A stretch of 64,000 nt of DNA from Oscillospiraceae bacterium (GTDB taxonomy: Bacteria > Bacillota > Clostridia > Oscillospirales > Oscillospiraceae). The stretch spans positions 62,001 through 126,000 of the forward strand of contig JAHHRV010000002.1 in assembly GCA_020025595.1 (NCBI GenBank). The letters are read 5' to 3'. The notes under the pieces were generated by a model, which saw only the letters and a list, made by a program, of their open reading frames with translations, did not search any database and was not told the origin of the DNA. A program made the position numbers and the translations under genes. Position 1 is the stretch's first letter; every line of letters starts with the position of its first letter. Positions 1-9,064 of this stretch are shown piece by piece.

Positions 1-1662
1 CTCGTCCAATTCAGAGTAATGCAGCCGTTTGCTGCGCAGCTGGCGGTGATAGGTAATCGCGAAGCGGTGGGTCTCCTCCTGAATCTGTCCGATAAAGGAG
101 AAAATCGTCTGATTGTTGTCGATCCGGATCTCCTCACCGCTGGGCGTCACAAGCGCTCTCGTGCGGTGGCGATCATCTTTGACCATGCCAAACACCGGAA
201 TGGTCAGTCCCAGTTCGGTCACAACATCCAGCGCAATATTGGCATGAGCGATGCCGCCATCGATCAGAAACAGATCCGGCAGCTGATCGAAGCCCCGATC
301 TCCCTGCAGATAATGGTTAAGCCGCCTGGTCAGAACCTGCCGCATGGATGCATAATCATCCTGACCGGCCATGCCCTGCATCTTGTATTTTTTATAATCC
401 TTTTTGGACGGTCTTCCATCTACATAAACCACCTGACTTGCAACGATATCCGTTCCGGATATATTGGAAATATCATAGGATTCGATTCTTGCAGGCGGGT
501 CGATGCTCAGCATTTTCCCAAGCAGCGTAACCGTTCCGGAGGTCTTTTCCTCCCGGCTGGTCACCCGTTCTGCCTCTTCCCGGGCATTTTTTCTGGCCAA
601 TTCCACCAGACGCACATTGTCTCCGCGCTGAGGGATTCTCAGCCGTGTTTTTCGGCCGAATTCCTGCTCCATCAGCTGCTGGAAAAGCTCCGCATCCTCA
701 AGCTCAAACGGCAGCAAAACCAGCTTTGGTGCCAGACCTCTGCTCAGATAGAACTGCTTCAACAAACTGGAAACCGCCATCTCCGGATCATCGGGAACGG
801 GAAATACTTCGTATTCTTTATCCAGCAGATTTCCTCCGGAGAAATGAAGCACCGTAAAGCAGGCCTTTGCCTCTGTCTGCGCATAGCCGACCACATCCGT
901 GTCTGCCAGTGTTCCCGCAGTGACCAGCTGCTTCTTTCCAAGCGCCTCTACGGCATTCAGGCGATCCCGAAGCCGGGCAGCCAGCTCAAATTCCAGATTG
1001 TCCGCAGCCTTGAGCATCTGCTCTTTGATATCAGCGGCAACCTCCTTGTAATTTCCCATCAGAAGCTGACGGGCGTGCTCCATCGTCTGCCGGTACTCAG
1101 TACAGGTTTTATTGGGCTGACACCAGCCCTCGCACTGGTTCATGTGGTAATTCAGGCAGGGGCGATCCTTGCCGATATCTCTGGGGAACTGTCTGGAGCA
1201 ATCCGGCAGCTTGAGAGATTCCCGAATTGCCACCATGACCTGGCTTGTCATACCGCGGCTGCCGAAGGGGCCAAAATACTCCGCTCCGTCCCGGTCCAGT
1301 TTGCTGACCATTGTAATGGTTGGATACGGATCCTTCATATTGATTCGAAGATATGGGTAACCTTTGTCATCCTTCAGAAGGATATTGTACTTTGGCATAT
1401 AGCGCTTGATCAGGGAGCACTCCAAAATCAGCGCTTCAAACTCCGATGCCGCTACAATTACATCAAAATGGTCAATCTTGCTGACCATCACTTTCGTTTT
1501 CGGTGTGTGAGAAGCTGTATCCTGAAAATACTGGGATACACGGTTTTTCAGTTTTTTTGCCTTGCCGACATAGATCACCTTGTCGGTTTTATCCCGCATA
1601 ATATAAACGCCGGGCACATAAGGAAGACTCAGCGCCTTATCTTTCAGTTCATCAAAGGTCAT
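1..1662 (-). CDS. uvrC: UvrABC system protein C (3' end cut by window edge)
   Basis: Nuclease subunit of UvrABC nucleotide excision repair, which cuts on both sides of a lesion marked by UvrB. About 554 residues are visible. An N-terminal GIY-YIG nuclease (PGVYIM then IYVGKAKKL, residues about 12-50) is followed by a Cys cluster (CLNYHMNQCEGWC), a UVR helix pair near residue 210, and the start of the RNase H-like C-terminal nuclease (ESYDISN, then LFLIDGG). The helix-hairpin-helix end lies beyond base 1. The ATG at 1662 has a GAGGTGA ribosome site. It lies just after the terminator of the HPr-like gene, so it needs its own promoter or readthrough. Identification is firm; only the C terminus is missing. 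Confidence 0.95.
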   Translation of the reverse strand, partial: MTFDELKDKALSLPYVPGVYIMRDKTDKVIYVGKAKKLKNRVSQYFQDTASHTPKTKVMVSKIDHFDVIVAASEFEALILECSLIKRYMPKYNILLKDDKGYPYLRINMKDPYPTITMVSKLDRDGAEYFGPFGSRGMTSQVMVAIRESLKLPDCSRQFPRDIGKDRPCLNYHMNQCEGWCQPNKTCTEYRQTMEHARQLLMGNYKEVAADIKEQMLKAADNLEFELAARLRDRLNAVEALGKKQLVTAGTLADTDVVGYAQTEAKACFTVLHFSGGNLLDKEYEVFPVPDDPEMAVSSLLKQFYLSRGLAPKLVLLPFELEDAELFQQLMEQEFGRKTRLRIPQRGDNVRLVELARKNAREEAERVTSREEKTSGTVTLLGKMLSIDPPARIESYDISNISGTDIVASQVVYVDGRPSKKDYKKYKMQGMAGQDDYASMRQVLTRRLNHYLQGDRGFDQLPDLFLIDGGIAHANIALDVVTELGLTIPVFGMVKDDRHRTRALVTPSGEEIRIDNNQTIFSFIGQIQEETHRFAITYHRQLRSKRLHYSELDE

Positions 1663-1672
1663 AAAGTCACCT

Positions 1673-1721
1673 CAAAGAAAAAAAGCCGCCTCAATGCGCT
1701 TTGAACAGGCACTGAGGCGGT
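1673..1721 (-). terminator. Rho-independent terminator after the HPr-like gene
   Basis: On the minus strand the stem CCGCCTCA/TGAGGCGG is followed by CTTTTTTTCTTT. It sits 14 bases after the HPr-like stop codon and just before the uvrC ribosome site. Confidence 0.85.
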
Positions 1722-1734
1722 AGATGTTCATGAA

Positions 1735-1995
1735 TCAGTACACATCCCGCAGGAGCAGAACTTCCAGAGCGTTAATCGCTTCTTCTGCATCGGGACCATC
1801 AGCACTCAAGGTTACTGTAGTACCGGTAACAATCCCCAGGGACATGATGCCAAGCAGACTTTTTGCATTCATCTTACGGTTCTCATTCTCCAGCCAGATA
1901 CTGCTTTTGAACTCATTCGCTTTCTGAACAAAGTATGTAACCTGCTTGTTATGTAGTCCAGACTCACAACGAACAACAATTTCCTTATTGACCAT
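1735..1995 (-). CDS. HPr-family phosphocarrier-like protein with altered active-site loop
   Basis: An 86-residue protein with the size and fold signature of HPr/Crh, the small phosphocarrier of the PTS and of carbon catabolite repression. The region around the regulatory serine (KSLLGIMSLGI) is well conserved and the phosphorylatable His is kept in GLH. The usual Ala-Arg-Pro-Ala after the His is replaced by Asn-Lys-Gln-Val. An upstream ATG at 2019 is possible, but the ATG at 1995 gives the usual HPr length and has AAGGAG nine bases upstream. It has its own promoter and terminator, so it is probably monocistronic. It could be a PTS HPr, or a Crh-like regulatory paralogue that does not relay phosphate; the sequence alone does not decide. 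Confidence 0.8.
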   Translation of the reverse strand: MVNKEIVVRCESGLHNKQVTYFVQKANEFKSSIWLENENRKMNAKSLLGIMSLGIVTGTTVTLSADGPDAEEAINALEVLLLRDVY

Positions 1996-2049
1996 AGCAA
2001 ACAACTCCTTCACTGCCATACCACTTTTGTGGAAGCAACCTCTTTATAT

Positions 2050-2077
2050 ATGATAGCAAATTTGTTGAAAATGTCAA
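2050..2077 (-). promoter_or_regulatory. Promoter of the HPr-like gene
   Basis: Minus strand: -35 TTGACA (2072-2077), 16-base spacer, -10 TATCAT (2050-2055), about 55 bases upstream of the chosen ATG. Confidence 0.6.
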
Positions 2078-2154
2078 CCAATTTTCAGCAATAAGTAACA
2101 ATTCATGAAAAAGTTCCAGAGATACCGAGCCATACCCTTTTTACATTTATAACT

Positions 2155-4530
2155 TTAGTCGAACTCTGCGATGGTAACGCCGTCTTCGCCTTCGCCATAC
2201 AGGCCAAGTCTGAACTTTTTCACATACTTGTTGCGTTTCAGGCTGTTCTGAACCGCCGCACGCAACACGCCGGTGCCCTTGCCATGAATGATGCGCACAG
2301 ACTTCAGATTCGAGCGCATGGCCTCATCCAGATACCGATCCAGAACACAGATCGCTTCCACGCTGTCCATGCCGCGAAGATCGACTTCGTTGGACATGGC
2401 CGCCATTTTCATCTCTCTGCCAGAGTGCTTGGGGCGGCCCTTCTGCACATAGGGATTCTCCTGCTCAAGCAGATAGATCTCACTCTTTTTGGCCTTCAGC
2501 TTCATAATACCGGCCTGCAGCTCAAAGGTGCCATCCTTGTTGATGGCAATGACGCTGGCCTTGGTGCCGAGCTTCAGCAGCTCCACGGTATCGCCAACCA
2601 TGATATCCCGTTTCGGCTCCGGACGGTGCTCCTTGGGCTGGTTGACACGCAGCTTGCTCTCTGCTTCGTTCAGAGATCTTCTCAGCTCGCTCTGGCGCTG
2701 ATTGATACCCGTGGTATCTGCAGATTCTGTCAGCTGCTTGCGCAGGGCTTTCAGCTCGTCGCCTACGCGGTTGGCTGTAATTCTGGCATCTTCAATGATC
2801 TGCTGCGCTTCTTTGCGGGCCTCTGCCATGGCTTTTTCCCGCTCTTTCTGCAGCTGAGCATTGTATTCCTCACTCTGCTGCTTGATCTTGGCAGTTTCCA
2901 TACGCAGGCGCTCTGCCTCGTGGCGGGCAGATTCCATCTGCTGGCGCTGGTTTTCCAGCTGGCTGAGCACATCTTCAAAGTCCTTGTCAGACTTGCCAAC
3001 CAGATCATTGGCTTCCTTCAGGATATGCTCCGGAAGTCCCAGCTTCCGGGAAATTGCAAATGCATTGGATTTGCCGGGAATACCAATCAGCAGCTTGTAG
3101 GTGGGCTGCAGGGTTTCTACATCAAATTCACAGGATGCATTGATAACACCCTCGGTACGCATGGCATACAGCTTCAGCTCTGCATAGTGGGTGGTCGCCA
3201 CCACTCGGCTGCCCATGGTGCGGCAGAATTCGATCAGCGCAATAGCCAGTGCTGCACCCTCGGCAGGGTCCGTGCCTGCGCCAAGCTCATCAAACAGCAC
3301 CAGCGTTCTGCTGTCGCACTGATTCACCACATCCACAATGGTTCTCATGTGGCTGGAGAAGGTAGAAAGGCTCTGAGCGATGGACTGCTCATCGCCGATA
3401 TCTGCCAAGATCGCATCAAAGGTAGACAGGCAGCTGCCATCGCCGGCAGGGATATGCAGGCCGCACTCTGCCATGAGTGTCAGGATGCCGATGGTCTTCA
3501 GGGTAACAGTTTTGCCGCCGGTGTTGGGGCCGGTGATGATCATGGTATCAAAATCCGTACCCAGACGCAGAGAAATGGGAACAACCGCCTTCGGGTCGAT
3601 CAGAGGATGACGGGCCTTGCGCAGTTCCACTCTGCCCTCGTCATTCATTTCCGGGGCCCAGGCGCGCATATGGTAGGCAAGCTTTGCCTTTGCGAAAATC
3701 ACATCCAGCTGAACCAGCAGCTGGTAATCTGTGGTGATATCCTCCCGATGGGCCGCAGCTTCTGACGACATTTCTGCCAGAATCCGCTCGATTTCCTTTT
3801 TCTCCTTCAGCTCCAGTTCCCGCAAAGCGTTGTTTGCGTTCACCGCAGACATGGGTTCCACAAAGAAGGTAGATCCGGTGGCAGAAACATCATGCACCAG
3901 GCCGGGAACATCGTTGCGGCACTCACTTTTCACCGGAACCACATACCGTCCGTCCCGGATGGTGATGATCGGCTCCCGGAGGAATTTGGAATAAGCCGGA
4001 GAAGAGATAATTTTCTGCAGAGAATCCTTGATTTTGCCGCTCTGAATCCGCTTGTGACGGCGGATATCGGACAGCGCAGGGCTTGCATTGTCTGCAATTT
4101 CCTCTTCAGAAAGGATTGCTCCGAAAATTCTGTCTTCCAAATATTTGTTGGCGGTCAGGCACTTGAACATACCGTCGAGAACCGTAGGCTCTTCGTCATC
4201 GGCAATATATGCTTTGACCGTGCGGGCGCAGCGCAGCACACCGCCGATCCCCAGCAGTTCCTTGGGAGAAAGCGTACCGCCGCGATCTGCCCGCTCCAGC
4301 GATGCAGAAACATCCTTTGCATCGCCAAACGCAGGATAACCCTTTCGGGTGGACATATTGCAGGCCGCAGTTGTCTGATCAAGCAGCGCCTGCACTTCCT
4401 CTAAGTCGGAACTGGGACGCAGGTTGCGGCAGGCCGCTTTTGCGCCCTCGCTGCCGGCACGATCCGCCAGCATATCAAGAACCCGGTTCAGTTCCAGTTT
4501 CATTAGAGATTTTTCGTATAATTCAGACAT
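2155..4530 (-). CDS. mutS2: MutS2 (MutS-like ATPase with Smr domain)
   Basis: A 791-residue MutS2. The Walker A motif GPNTGGKTVTLKT lies near residue 335, with the ABC-type signature and Walker B (LVLFDELGAGTDP) after it, then a long charged coiled coil (about 515-635). The C-terminal Smr domain (about 715-791) has VDLRGMDS and HGKGTG. In this family the protein suppresses recombination or acts on collided ribosomes; it lacks the MutS mismatch-recognition domain. The ATG at 4530 has GGAGAT. It follows recO by 15 bases, so it is probably the last gene of the phoH-ybeY-era-recO run. Full length, nothing broken. Confidence 0.95.
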   Translation of the reverse strand: MSELYEKSLMKLELNRVLDMLADRAGSEGAKAACRNLRPSSDLEEVQALLDQTTAACNMSTRKGYPAFGDAKDVSASLERADRGGTLSPKELLGIGGVLRCARTVKAYIADDEEPTVLDGMFKCLTANKYLEDRIFGAILSEEEIADNASPALSDIRRHKRIQSGKIKDSLQKIISSPAYSKFLREPIITIRDGRYVVPVKSECRNDVPGLVHDVSATGSTFFVEPMSAVNANNALRELELKEKKEIERILAEMSSEAAAHREDITTDYQLLVQLDVIFAKAKLAYHMRAWAPEMNDEGRVELRKARHPLIDPKAVVPISLRLGTDFDTMIITGPNTGGKTVTLKTIGILTLMAECGLHIPAGDGSCLSTFDAILADIGDEQSIAQSLSTFSSHMRTIVDVVNQCDSRTLVLFDELGAGTDPAEGAALAIALIEFCRTMGSRVVATTHYAELKLYAMRTEGVINASCEFDVETLQPTYKLLIGIPGKSNAFAISRKLGLPEHILKEANDLVGKSDKDFEDVLSQLENQRQQMESARHEAERLRMETAKIKQQSEEYNAQLQKEREKAMAEARKEAQQIIEDARITANRVGDELKALRKQLTESADTTGINQRQSELRRSLNEAESKLRVNQPKEHRPEPKRDIMVGDTVELLKLGTKASVIAINKDGTFELQAGIMKLKAKKSEIYLLEQENPYVQKGRPKHSGREMKMAAMSNEVDLRGMDSVEAICVLDRYLDEAMRSNLKSVRIIHGKGTGVLRAAVQNSLKRNKYVKKFRLGLYGEGEDGVTIAEFD

Positions 4531-4545
4531 GATAATCTCCTATAT

Positions 4546-5292
4546 CTAAGTAAACAATAAGGTTTTGTAGAAATCCAGAGTGGAAAAGCCACGCTCCAGC
4601 TGCGTTGTCAGATAGCTCTCCGTCACCTGGCACAGCTGCTCCATGGCATCCGCCGGCAGGTCAAAGGAAAACAGCTTCCGGCTGTCGCACTGGGTAATAT
4701 AGCGCATTGCCTGAAGCACCCCCGGCGTGAGGGGCATCCGAATGCCGCCGGAGCTATTATCTCTGCAGGCTGCACATTCCAGTCTGCCCTCTGATATATC
4801 AAAGCGATCGGGCCAGGGATTGCCGCACTCGTAACACATGGACAGATCCGGATAGAAGCCCGCAATGCAGGCAGCCCGCAGTTCAAAGACAGCCTTTACC
4901 TTTGGCTCGTCCTGTCCCAGCTTGGAAAGCGCAAACAGGCAATTGAGCACCAGCGACTGCAAATCGGGAGTCGGCAGATCCTCCTGGCTCAGCACCTCAG
5001 AGACCTGAGCAAAATATGTACCCAGGCTCAGCCGTGTCAGATCCCGTCTGAGATCAAGAAACAATTCAATGGAGCTGGCTTCGTTGATGGTATACATCCC
5101 CCGGTATTCAAACAGGGTAAACTCAGAAAACGCCAAAAGCTGACACTGGGCTGTCAGCGGAGAATTCTTCCGCCGCAGCCCTCGTGCTTTCGCCGTCAGT
5201 TTTCCATGATTCTTCGTCAGAATCGTCAGCAATACATCGTGGTCATTGTATTCCGTTCGACGGAGCACAAGACCCTGTACTTTCAGATACAT
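4546..5292 (-). CDS. recO: DNA repair protein RecO
   Basis: A 248-residue RecO, which helps load RecA on SSB-coated single-stranded DNA. The N-terminal OB fold begins KVQGLVLRRTEYNDHDVLL. A zinc-finger pair CYEC ... CAAC lies in the middle (about residues 150-180), then the helical C terminus. The ATG at 5292 has GGAGG seven bases upstream; an upstream start would add 13 residues without a good ribosome site. The start overlaps the 3' part of the small yqzL-like gene by 50 bases, which suggests coupled translation. Confidence 0.93.
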   Translation of the reverse strand: MYLKVQGLVLRRTEYNDHDVLLTILTKNHGKLTAKARGLRRKNSPLTAQCQLLAFSEFTLFEYRGMYTINEASSIELFLDLRRDLTRLSLGTYFAQVSEVLSQEDLPTPDLQSLVLNCLFALSKLGQDEPKVKAVFELRAACIAGFYPDLSMCYECGNPWPDRFDISEGRLECAACRDNSSGGIRMPLTPGVLQAMRYITQCDSRKLFSFDLPADAMEQLCQVTESYLTTQLERGFSTLDFYKTLLFT

Positions 5293-5386
5293 TCTCGTCC
5301 TCCAGTCGTTTGGCCGCCTGGAATGCCACATAACATTCCGGGGCGCCGGTCTCCATAAATAAACTCCAATAATCTCCGGATTTCAT
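5243..5386 (-). CDS. Small YqzL-like protein overlapping recO
   Basis: A 47-codon frame starts with ATG at 5386, eight bases after a perfect AGGAGG, and ends with TGA at 5243. The product begins MKSGDYWSLFMETG and continues with ECYVAFQAAK. This resembles the very short YqzL proteins encoded between era and recO in Bacillus and many Clostridia, and it holds exactly that position here. It overlaps the recO start by 50 bases in another frame. Another frame through the same DNA is longer but lacks a matching pattern. The function of YqzL is unknown. Confidence rests on position, ribosome site and the WSLF..TG...YVAF pattern. Confidence 0.7.
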   Translation of the reverse strand: MKSGDYWSLFMETGAPECYVAFQAAKRLEDENVSESTGSCAPSNGIQ

Positions 5387-5442
5387 ATTTCATTCCTCCT
5401 GCTACTATCATTTGCAGAAAGGACGAAAGATAACCCTGTAAA

Positions 5443-6330
5443 TTATTCGCTGTAGCCGAAGTTGCGTACCAGAAAATCGCTGTCACGCCAGTTTTCCTTT
5501 ACCTTGACCCAAGTGGTCAGATACACCTTCGTGCCCATGAAACGCTCGCAGTCTGCTCTTGCCATAGAAGAGATCTTCTTCAGCATAGAACCCTGCTTGC
5601 CGATGATAATACCCTTGTGGCTTGCCTTCTCGCAGTAGATGGTGGCATCAATATCGATAATACCGTTGTCCCGCTCGGAGAAGGTGGTAATCTCAACCGC
5701 AGTACCATGAGGAACTTCCCGGTCCAGACACCACAGCAGCTTTTCACGGATGATCTCCGCCATGACCTGACGCTCAGGCTGGTCGGTAGTCATATCCTCC
5801 GGGAACAGGAAGGGGCTGGGAGATGCGACCTTTTCGCACTCTGCCAGCAGTTCATCCAGTCCGTCGCCATTCTTTGCGCAGATGGGAATGATCGCCTGGA
5901 AAGTACCGGCCTCGGAATAGGCTGCAATCACACTCAGCAGAACATCCTTTTCAACGGTATCGATCTTATTGATCAGCAGCACCACCGGGCACTTCTTGGC
6001 AGCCAGCTGCTCGATGAGCACCTGCTCCTGCTGGCCCACATTGGGAATGGGCTCTACCACCAGGATCGTCATATCCACATCTGCAATGGAATCCTTGGTT
6101 ACATTGACCATGTAGTCACCCAGCTTGGTTCTGGGCTTGTGGAAGCCCGGAGTATCCATAAATACATACTGGGTTTCTCCACGGGTCAGAATACCGGCGA
6201 TCCGGTTTCTGGTGGTCTGGGGCTTGTTGGACACGATGGCGATCTTCTCACCGATCAGTGCATTCATCAAAGTGGACTTACCCACATTAGGGCGTCCGGC
6301 AATTGTAATCATAGCAGTTTTTGTAGCCAT
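5443..6330 (-). CDS. era: GTPase Era
   Basis: A 295-residue Era, an essential GTPase that binds the 3' end of 16S rRNA in 30S maturation. Visible motifs are G1 GRPNVGKST (about 12-20), G3 DTPGF, G4 NKID, and the C-terminal KH domain with GIIIGKQG near residue 240. The protein ends in the common FGYSE tail. It lies 28 bases after ybeY, another 16S maturation factor, so the two are probably co-transcribed. Confidence 0.97.
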   Translation of the reverse strand: MATKTAMITIAGRPNVGKSTLMNALIGEKIAIVSNKPQTTRNRIAGILTRGETQYVFMDTPGFHKPRTKLGDYMVNVTKDSIADVDMTILVVEPIPNVGQQEQVLIEQLAAKKCPVVLLINKIDTVEKDVLLSVIAAYSEAGTFQAIIPICAKNGDGLDELLAECEKVASPSPFLFPEDMTTDQPERQVMAEIIREKLLWCLDREVPHGTAVEITTFSERDNGIIDIDATIYCEKASHKGIIIGKQGSMLKKISSMARADCERFMGTKVYLTTWVKVKENWRDSDFLVRNFGYSE

Positions 6331-6358
6331 GTTATTCTCCTTTTATTTCTCTAAATGT

Positions 6359-6862
6359 TTAGTCCCGGGACATTCCGTCGATGGTTGCGGCAATAGCCTC
6401 TTCTCTTGCACGCATCTGAGCCTTCTGGGGGCCTTCGTCCAGATGGTCATAGCCCAGCAGGTGCAGCATGGAATGAATGGTCAGATAACCGACCTCACGC
6501 TTAACGCTGTGGCCGAATTCCTTGGCCTGTGCCTTTGCACGCTCCAGAGAGATGGCCATATCGCCCAGAGGGCAGGCATGAGTCTCCGGGTCTAGATACT
6601 CCGTCCAGTCAGAAGGCGGATTTCCTGCCTCCAGTTCAAACATCGGGAACGACAGCACATCGGTTGCCTTGTCAATATTTCTGCTGGCAGCGTTGATTGC
6701 ACGGATTCCGGAATCATCCGTCACCAGCACATTGATTTCACAGCAGACCGGTATATTCTCTGCATCCAGCGTTGCTTCAATACAGCTCTTGATATTCTTT
6801 GTAATGGGTACATTCAAAAGAGACGGCTTATCATAAGTCAAATTCAGTTTCAGCTTTGCCAT
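6359..6862 (-). CDS. ybeY: Endoribonuclease YbeY
   Basis: A 167-residue metal-dependent RNase acting in 16S rRNA 3'-end maturation and ribosome quality control. The zinc motif HSMLHLLGYDH is near residues 129-139, and the preceding strand has TDVLSFPM. It starts two bases after the phoH stop codon, the usual phoH-ybeY pairing. Confidence 0.95.
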   Translation of the reverse strand: MAKLKLNLTYDKPSLLNVPITKNIKSCIEATLDAENIPVCCEINVLVTDDSGIRAINAASRNIDKATDVLSFPMFELEAGNPPSDWTEYLDPETHACPLGDMAISLERAKAQAKEFGHSVKREVGYLTIHSMLHLLGYDHLDEGPQKAQMRAREEAIAATIDGMSRD

Positions 6863-6864
6863 TT

Positions 6865-7878
6865 TTATTTCCTCTTGTACTTTCCGTCAAATTTTTTGTT
6901 CTGATACGGAGCCTTGGGCAGCGCTCTTTTTGCTTCTGCCTTCTCGTATGCATTGATGATCTGCTGAACCAGCGCATGACGCACTACATCGGCAGAAGTC
7001 AGGCGGCAGATTGCAATGTCCTTTACGCCATCGAGTACCTGCACGGCATCCTTCAGACCCGATACCTTTTCATCCGGAAGATCGATCTGAGTCACATCTC
7101 CTGTAATTACAATTTTAGAGCCGAAGCCCAGCCGAGTCAAGAACATCTTCATCTGTTCTCTGGTAGTATTCTGTGCTTCGTCCAGAATAATGAAGCTGTC
7201 ATCCAGTGTGCGGCCTCTCATATACGCAAGAGGTGCAACCTCAATAGAGCCACGCTCCTGATACTTCTGGAAGGTTTCTGCGCCCAGCATATCAAACAGT
7301 GCATCGTACAGCGGACGCAGGTACGGGTCGACCTTGTTCTGCAGATCACCGGGCAGGAAGCCCAGACGCTCACCGGCTTCCACCGCCGGCCGTGTCAGGA
7401 TGATCCGGTTTACCGACCGCTCCCGGAACGCAGCCACAGCAGCCGCCACAGCCAGATAGGTTTTACCCGTACCGGCAGGGCCAACGCCCAGGGTAATGGT
7501 GTTTTTCTGAATGGACTTCATGTAGTTCTGCTGACCAACGGTTTTTGCCTTGATGGGTTTTCCCTTTGCGGTAATGCAGACCACATCTTTTGCCATTTTC
7601 TGAACCTGCTCGTCGTTGCCCTCCTGAACCAGAGTAATCAGGTAGCGAACCCGCTGCTCATCAATGGTCTCGCCCTTGGATGCAAGGGTGAGCAGCCCCT
7701 CCAGCGTGCGTACCGCTTTGTCGGCTGCTTCCTCATCACCGGACACCTTCAGTTCATCCCCCCGATTTACGATCTGAACCCCCAGCGCATCTTCAATTCT
7801 TTTTATATTCTCGTCAAAGGAGCCGAAGACCGCAATCAGGTCTTCCACTCGCTCTGCATTAACTATTCTTTCCGTCAT
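6865..7878 (-). CDS. PhoH family ATPase (PhoL type)
   Basis: A 337-residue PhoH-like P-loop ATPase. Walker A is GPAGTGKTYLA near residue 129, Walker B is ILDEAQN, and an N-terminal KH-like region (about 1-90) is present. It is usually coupled to ybeY and probably acts on RNA. The ATG at 7878 has AAGGTGA eight bases upstream; the longer frame would begin at TTG. The start lies inside the end of yqfD (20-base overlap), so the sporulation genes yqfC-yqfD and phoH form one run. Confidence 0.93.
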   Translation of the reverse strand: MTERIVNAERVEDLIAVFGSFDENIKRIEDALGVQIVNRGDELKVSGDEEAADKAVRTLEGLLTLASKGETIDEQRVRYLITLVQEGNDEQVQKMAKDVVCITAKGKPIKAKTVGQQNYMKSIQKNTITLGVGPAGTGKTYLAVAAAVAAFRERSVNRIILTRPAVEAGERLGFLPGDLQNKVDPYLRPLYDALFDMLGAETFQKYQERGSIEVAPLAYMRGRTLDDSFIILDEAQNTTREQMKMFLTRLGFGSKIVITGDVTQIDLPDEKVSGLKDAVQVLDGVKDIAICRLTSADVVRHALVQQIINAYEKAEAKRALPKAPYQNKKFDGKYKRK

Positions 7879-9064
7879 CGCTTGTATCACCTTCAATAAA
7901 TACTCCGCTGCTTCGTTTACCGATCATCTCGTGACATTCCAGTGTCCCGGTCATGGTATATGTCCCCGGGTCGTGGGAAAGCTCCAAATCCTGACTTATG
8001 ATTTGCCCCGCAACCAGACTTTGCAGGGTCTGGCGGTGGACACAGTCCAGGAGCATCTGCTGCGCCTGATCCTCAGGCCTTTGCGTCAGTGTGCCGGATC
8101 GCTGGGTGTAGCTTTCTATCACAAGACTGACCGGCAGCTTCCAGCCTCCGGGCAGCGTCATTGTTTTCACTTTTGCCATTTTACCACAAGTAGGGTATAA
8201 AATTCCACTATCTGAATACAAATTTATTCTCTTTTTTCCGACAAGGATGCTGTACTTTTTCGTTTCGCCCCTGTTTGATTGAAAATATTGCGTTTTATCG
8301 GGTAAAACAGCGCAAATATCTCTGCGTGTCACCCCATAAACCTCCCCCTCTGCCTGCTCGACCCGGGTGCAGATCCCCATGTCCATATACCCCGAGATCA
8401 AGACCTCTCCTGCATGAACAGCCTGACCGTTTTTGCACATTGCCTTGCCTCTGGTAACGGTAAAGGACTGCACGACCGCATCTCTTGATGCAACGATATG
8501 TCCCGGGGTTTCTTCATGCTCATCCGGCTCAATTTTACGCTCGTGTACCGAAATGGTTGCTACGCAACCCTGGGTGTTTACGCCTACCCAGGAAAGAGAC
8601 GGGATGGCCGTGAGCAGCTGGTTTTTGATTTGCTCGCTGCGCAGCTGTCTGCGCCTTGCGCCGAAGGATAATCCCACTTCAGATACTGCATTCAGAATCT
8701 GTCGGTCAGAAACTTCTTCATTTCCCTGAACCTGTATAAAGAACACTCTCCCCGGGATCACGATGCTGGACGCCAGCAGCATTGCAACAAAGCACACGAT
8801 CACCGGAGCCTTCCACGCTCTTTTGCAGGCCTGCGGGAAGCCATACGATTCGATCAGCTCCCATTGGGCGCCGTCTCTTTCTATCTCCGACTCAAATTCA
8901 GGCAGCTTCCACCGGGCCAGAGAGCACTCTATGCTCAGCGCCGTGGGGTGCGTAATATCCCGAATCTGCATCCGGGAAGATAAACTTCCCAGCAGGTGCT
9001 CCGGCTGTGCGCTGACCACACGAACCCGAACATAACCTGCAATCATCCACCAAATAAAATTCAA
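7859..9064 (-). CDS. yqfD: Sporulation protein YqfD
   Basis: A 401-residue membrane-anchored sporulation protein with the family's usual length of about 400. One clear membrane helix (VIVCFVAMLLASSIVI, about 88-103) separates a short N-terminal domain from a large extracytoplasmic part with WVGV, HIVA and KLPVSLV patterns. I chose TTG at 9064: it overlaps the yqfC stop as TTGA and gives the family length. The frame stays open upstream for 100 codons, but that is only the yqfC gene read in another frame. An ATG seven codons later is the alternative. In Bacillus this family belongs to the mother-cell sigma-E regulon. Confidence 0.85.
   Translation of the reverse strand: MNFIWWMIAGYVRVRVVSAQPEHLLGSLSSRMQIRDITHPTALSIECSLARWKLPEFESEIERDGAQWELIESYGFPQACKRAWKAPVIVCFVAMLLASSIVIPGRVFFIQVQGNEEVSDRQILNAVSEVGLSFGARRRQLRSEQIKNQLLTAIPSLSWVGVNTQGCVATISVHERKIEPDEHEETPGHIVASRDAVVQSFTVTRGKAMCKNGQAVHAGEVLISGYMDMGICTRVEQAEGEVYGVTRRDICAVLPDKTQYFQSNRGETKKYSILVGKKRINLYSDSGILYPTCGKMAKVKTMTLPGGWKLPVSLVIESYTQRSGTLTQRPEDQAQQMLLDCVHRQTLQSLVAGQIISQDLELSHDPGTYTMTGTLECHEMIGKRSSGVFIEGDTSDDGKNS

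Noticed and set aside
19..1704. 561-codon open frame on the plus strand
   Set aside because: Antisense shadow of uvrC; no recognisable protein pattern.
2284..3765. 493-codon open frame on the plus strand
   Set aside because: Antisense to mutS2, composed of low-complexity hydrophobic and His/Gln text with no domain.
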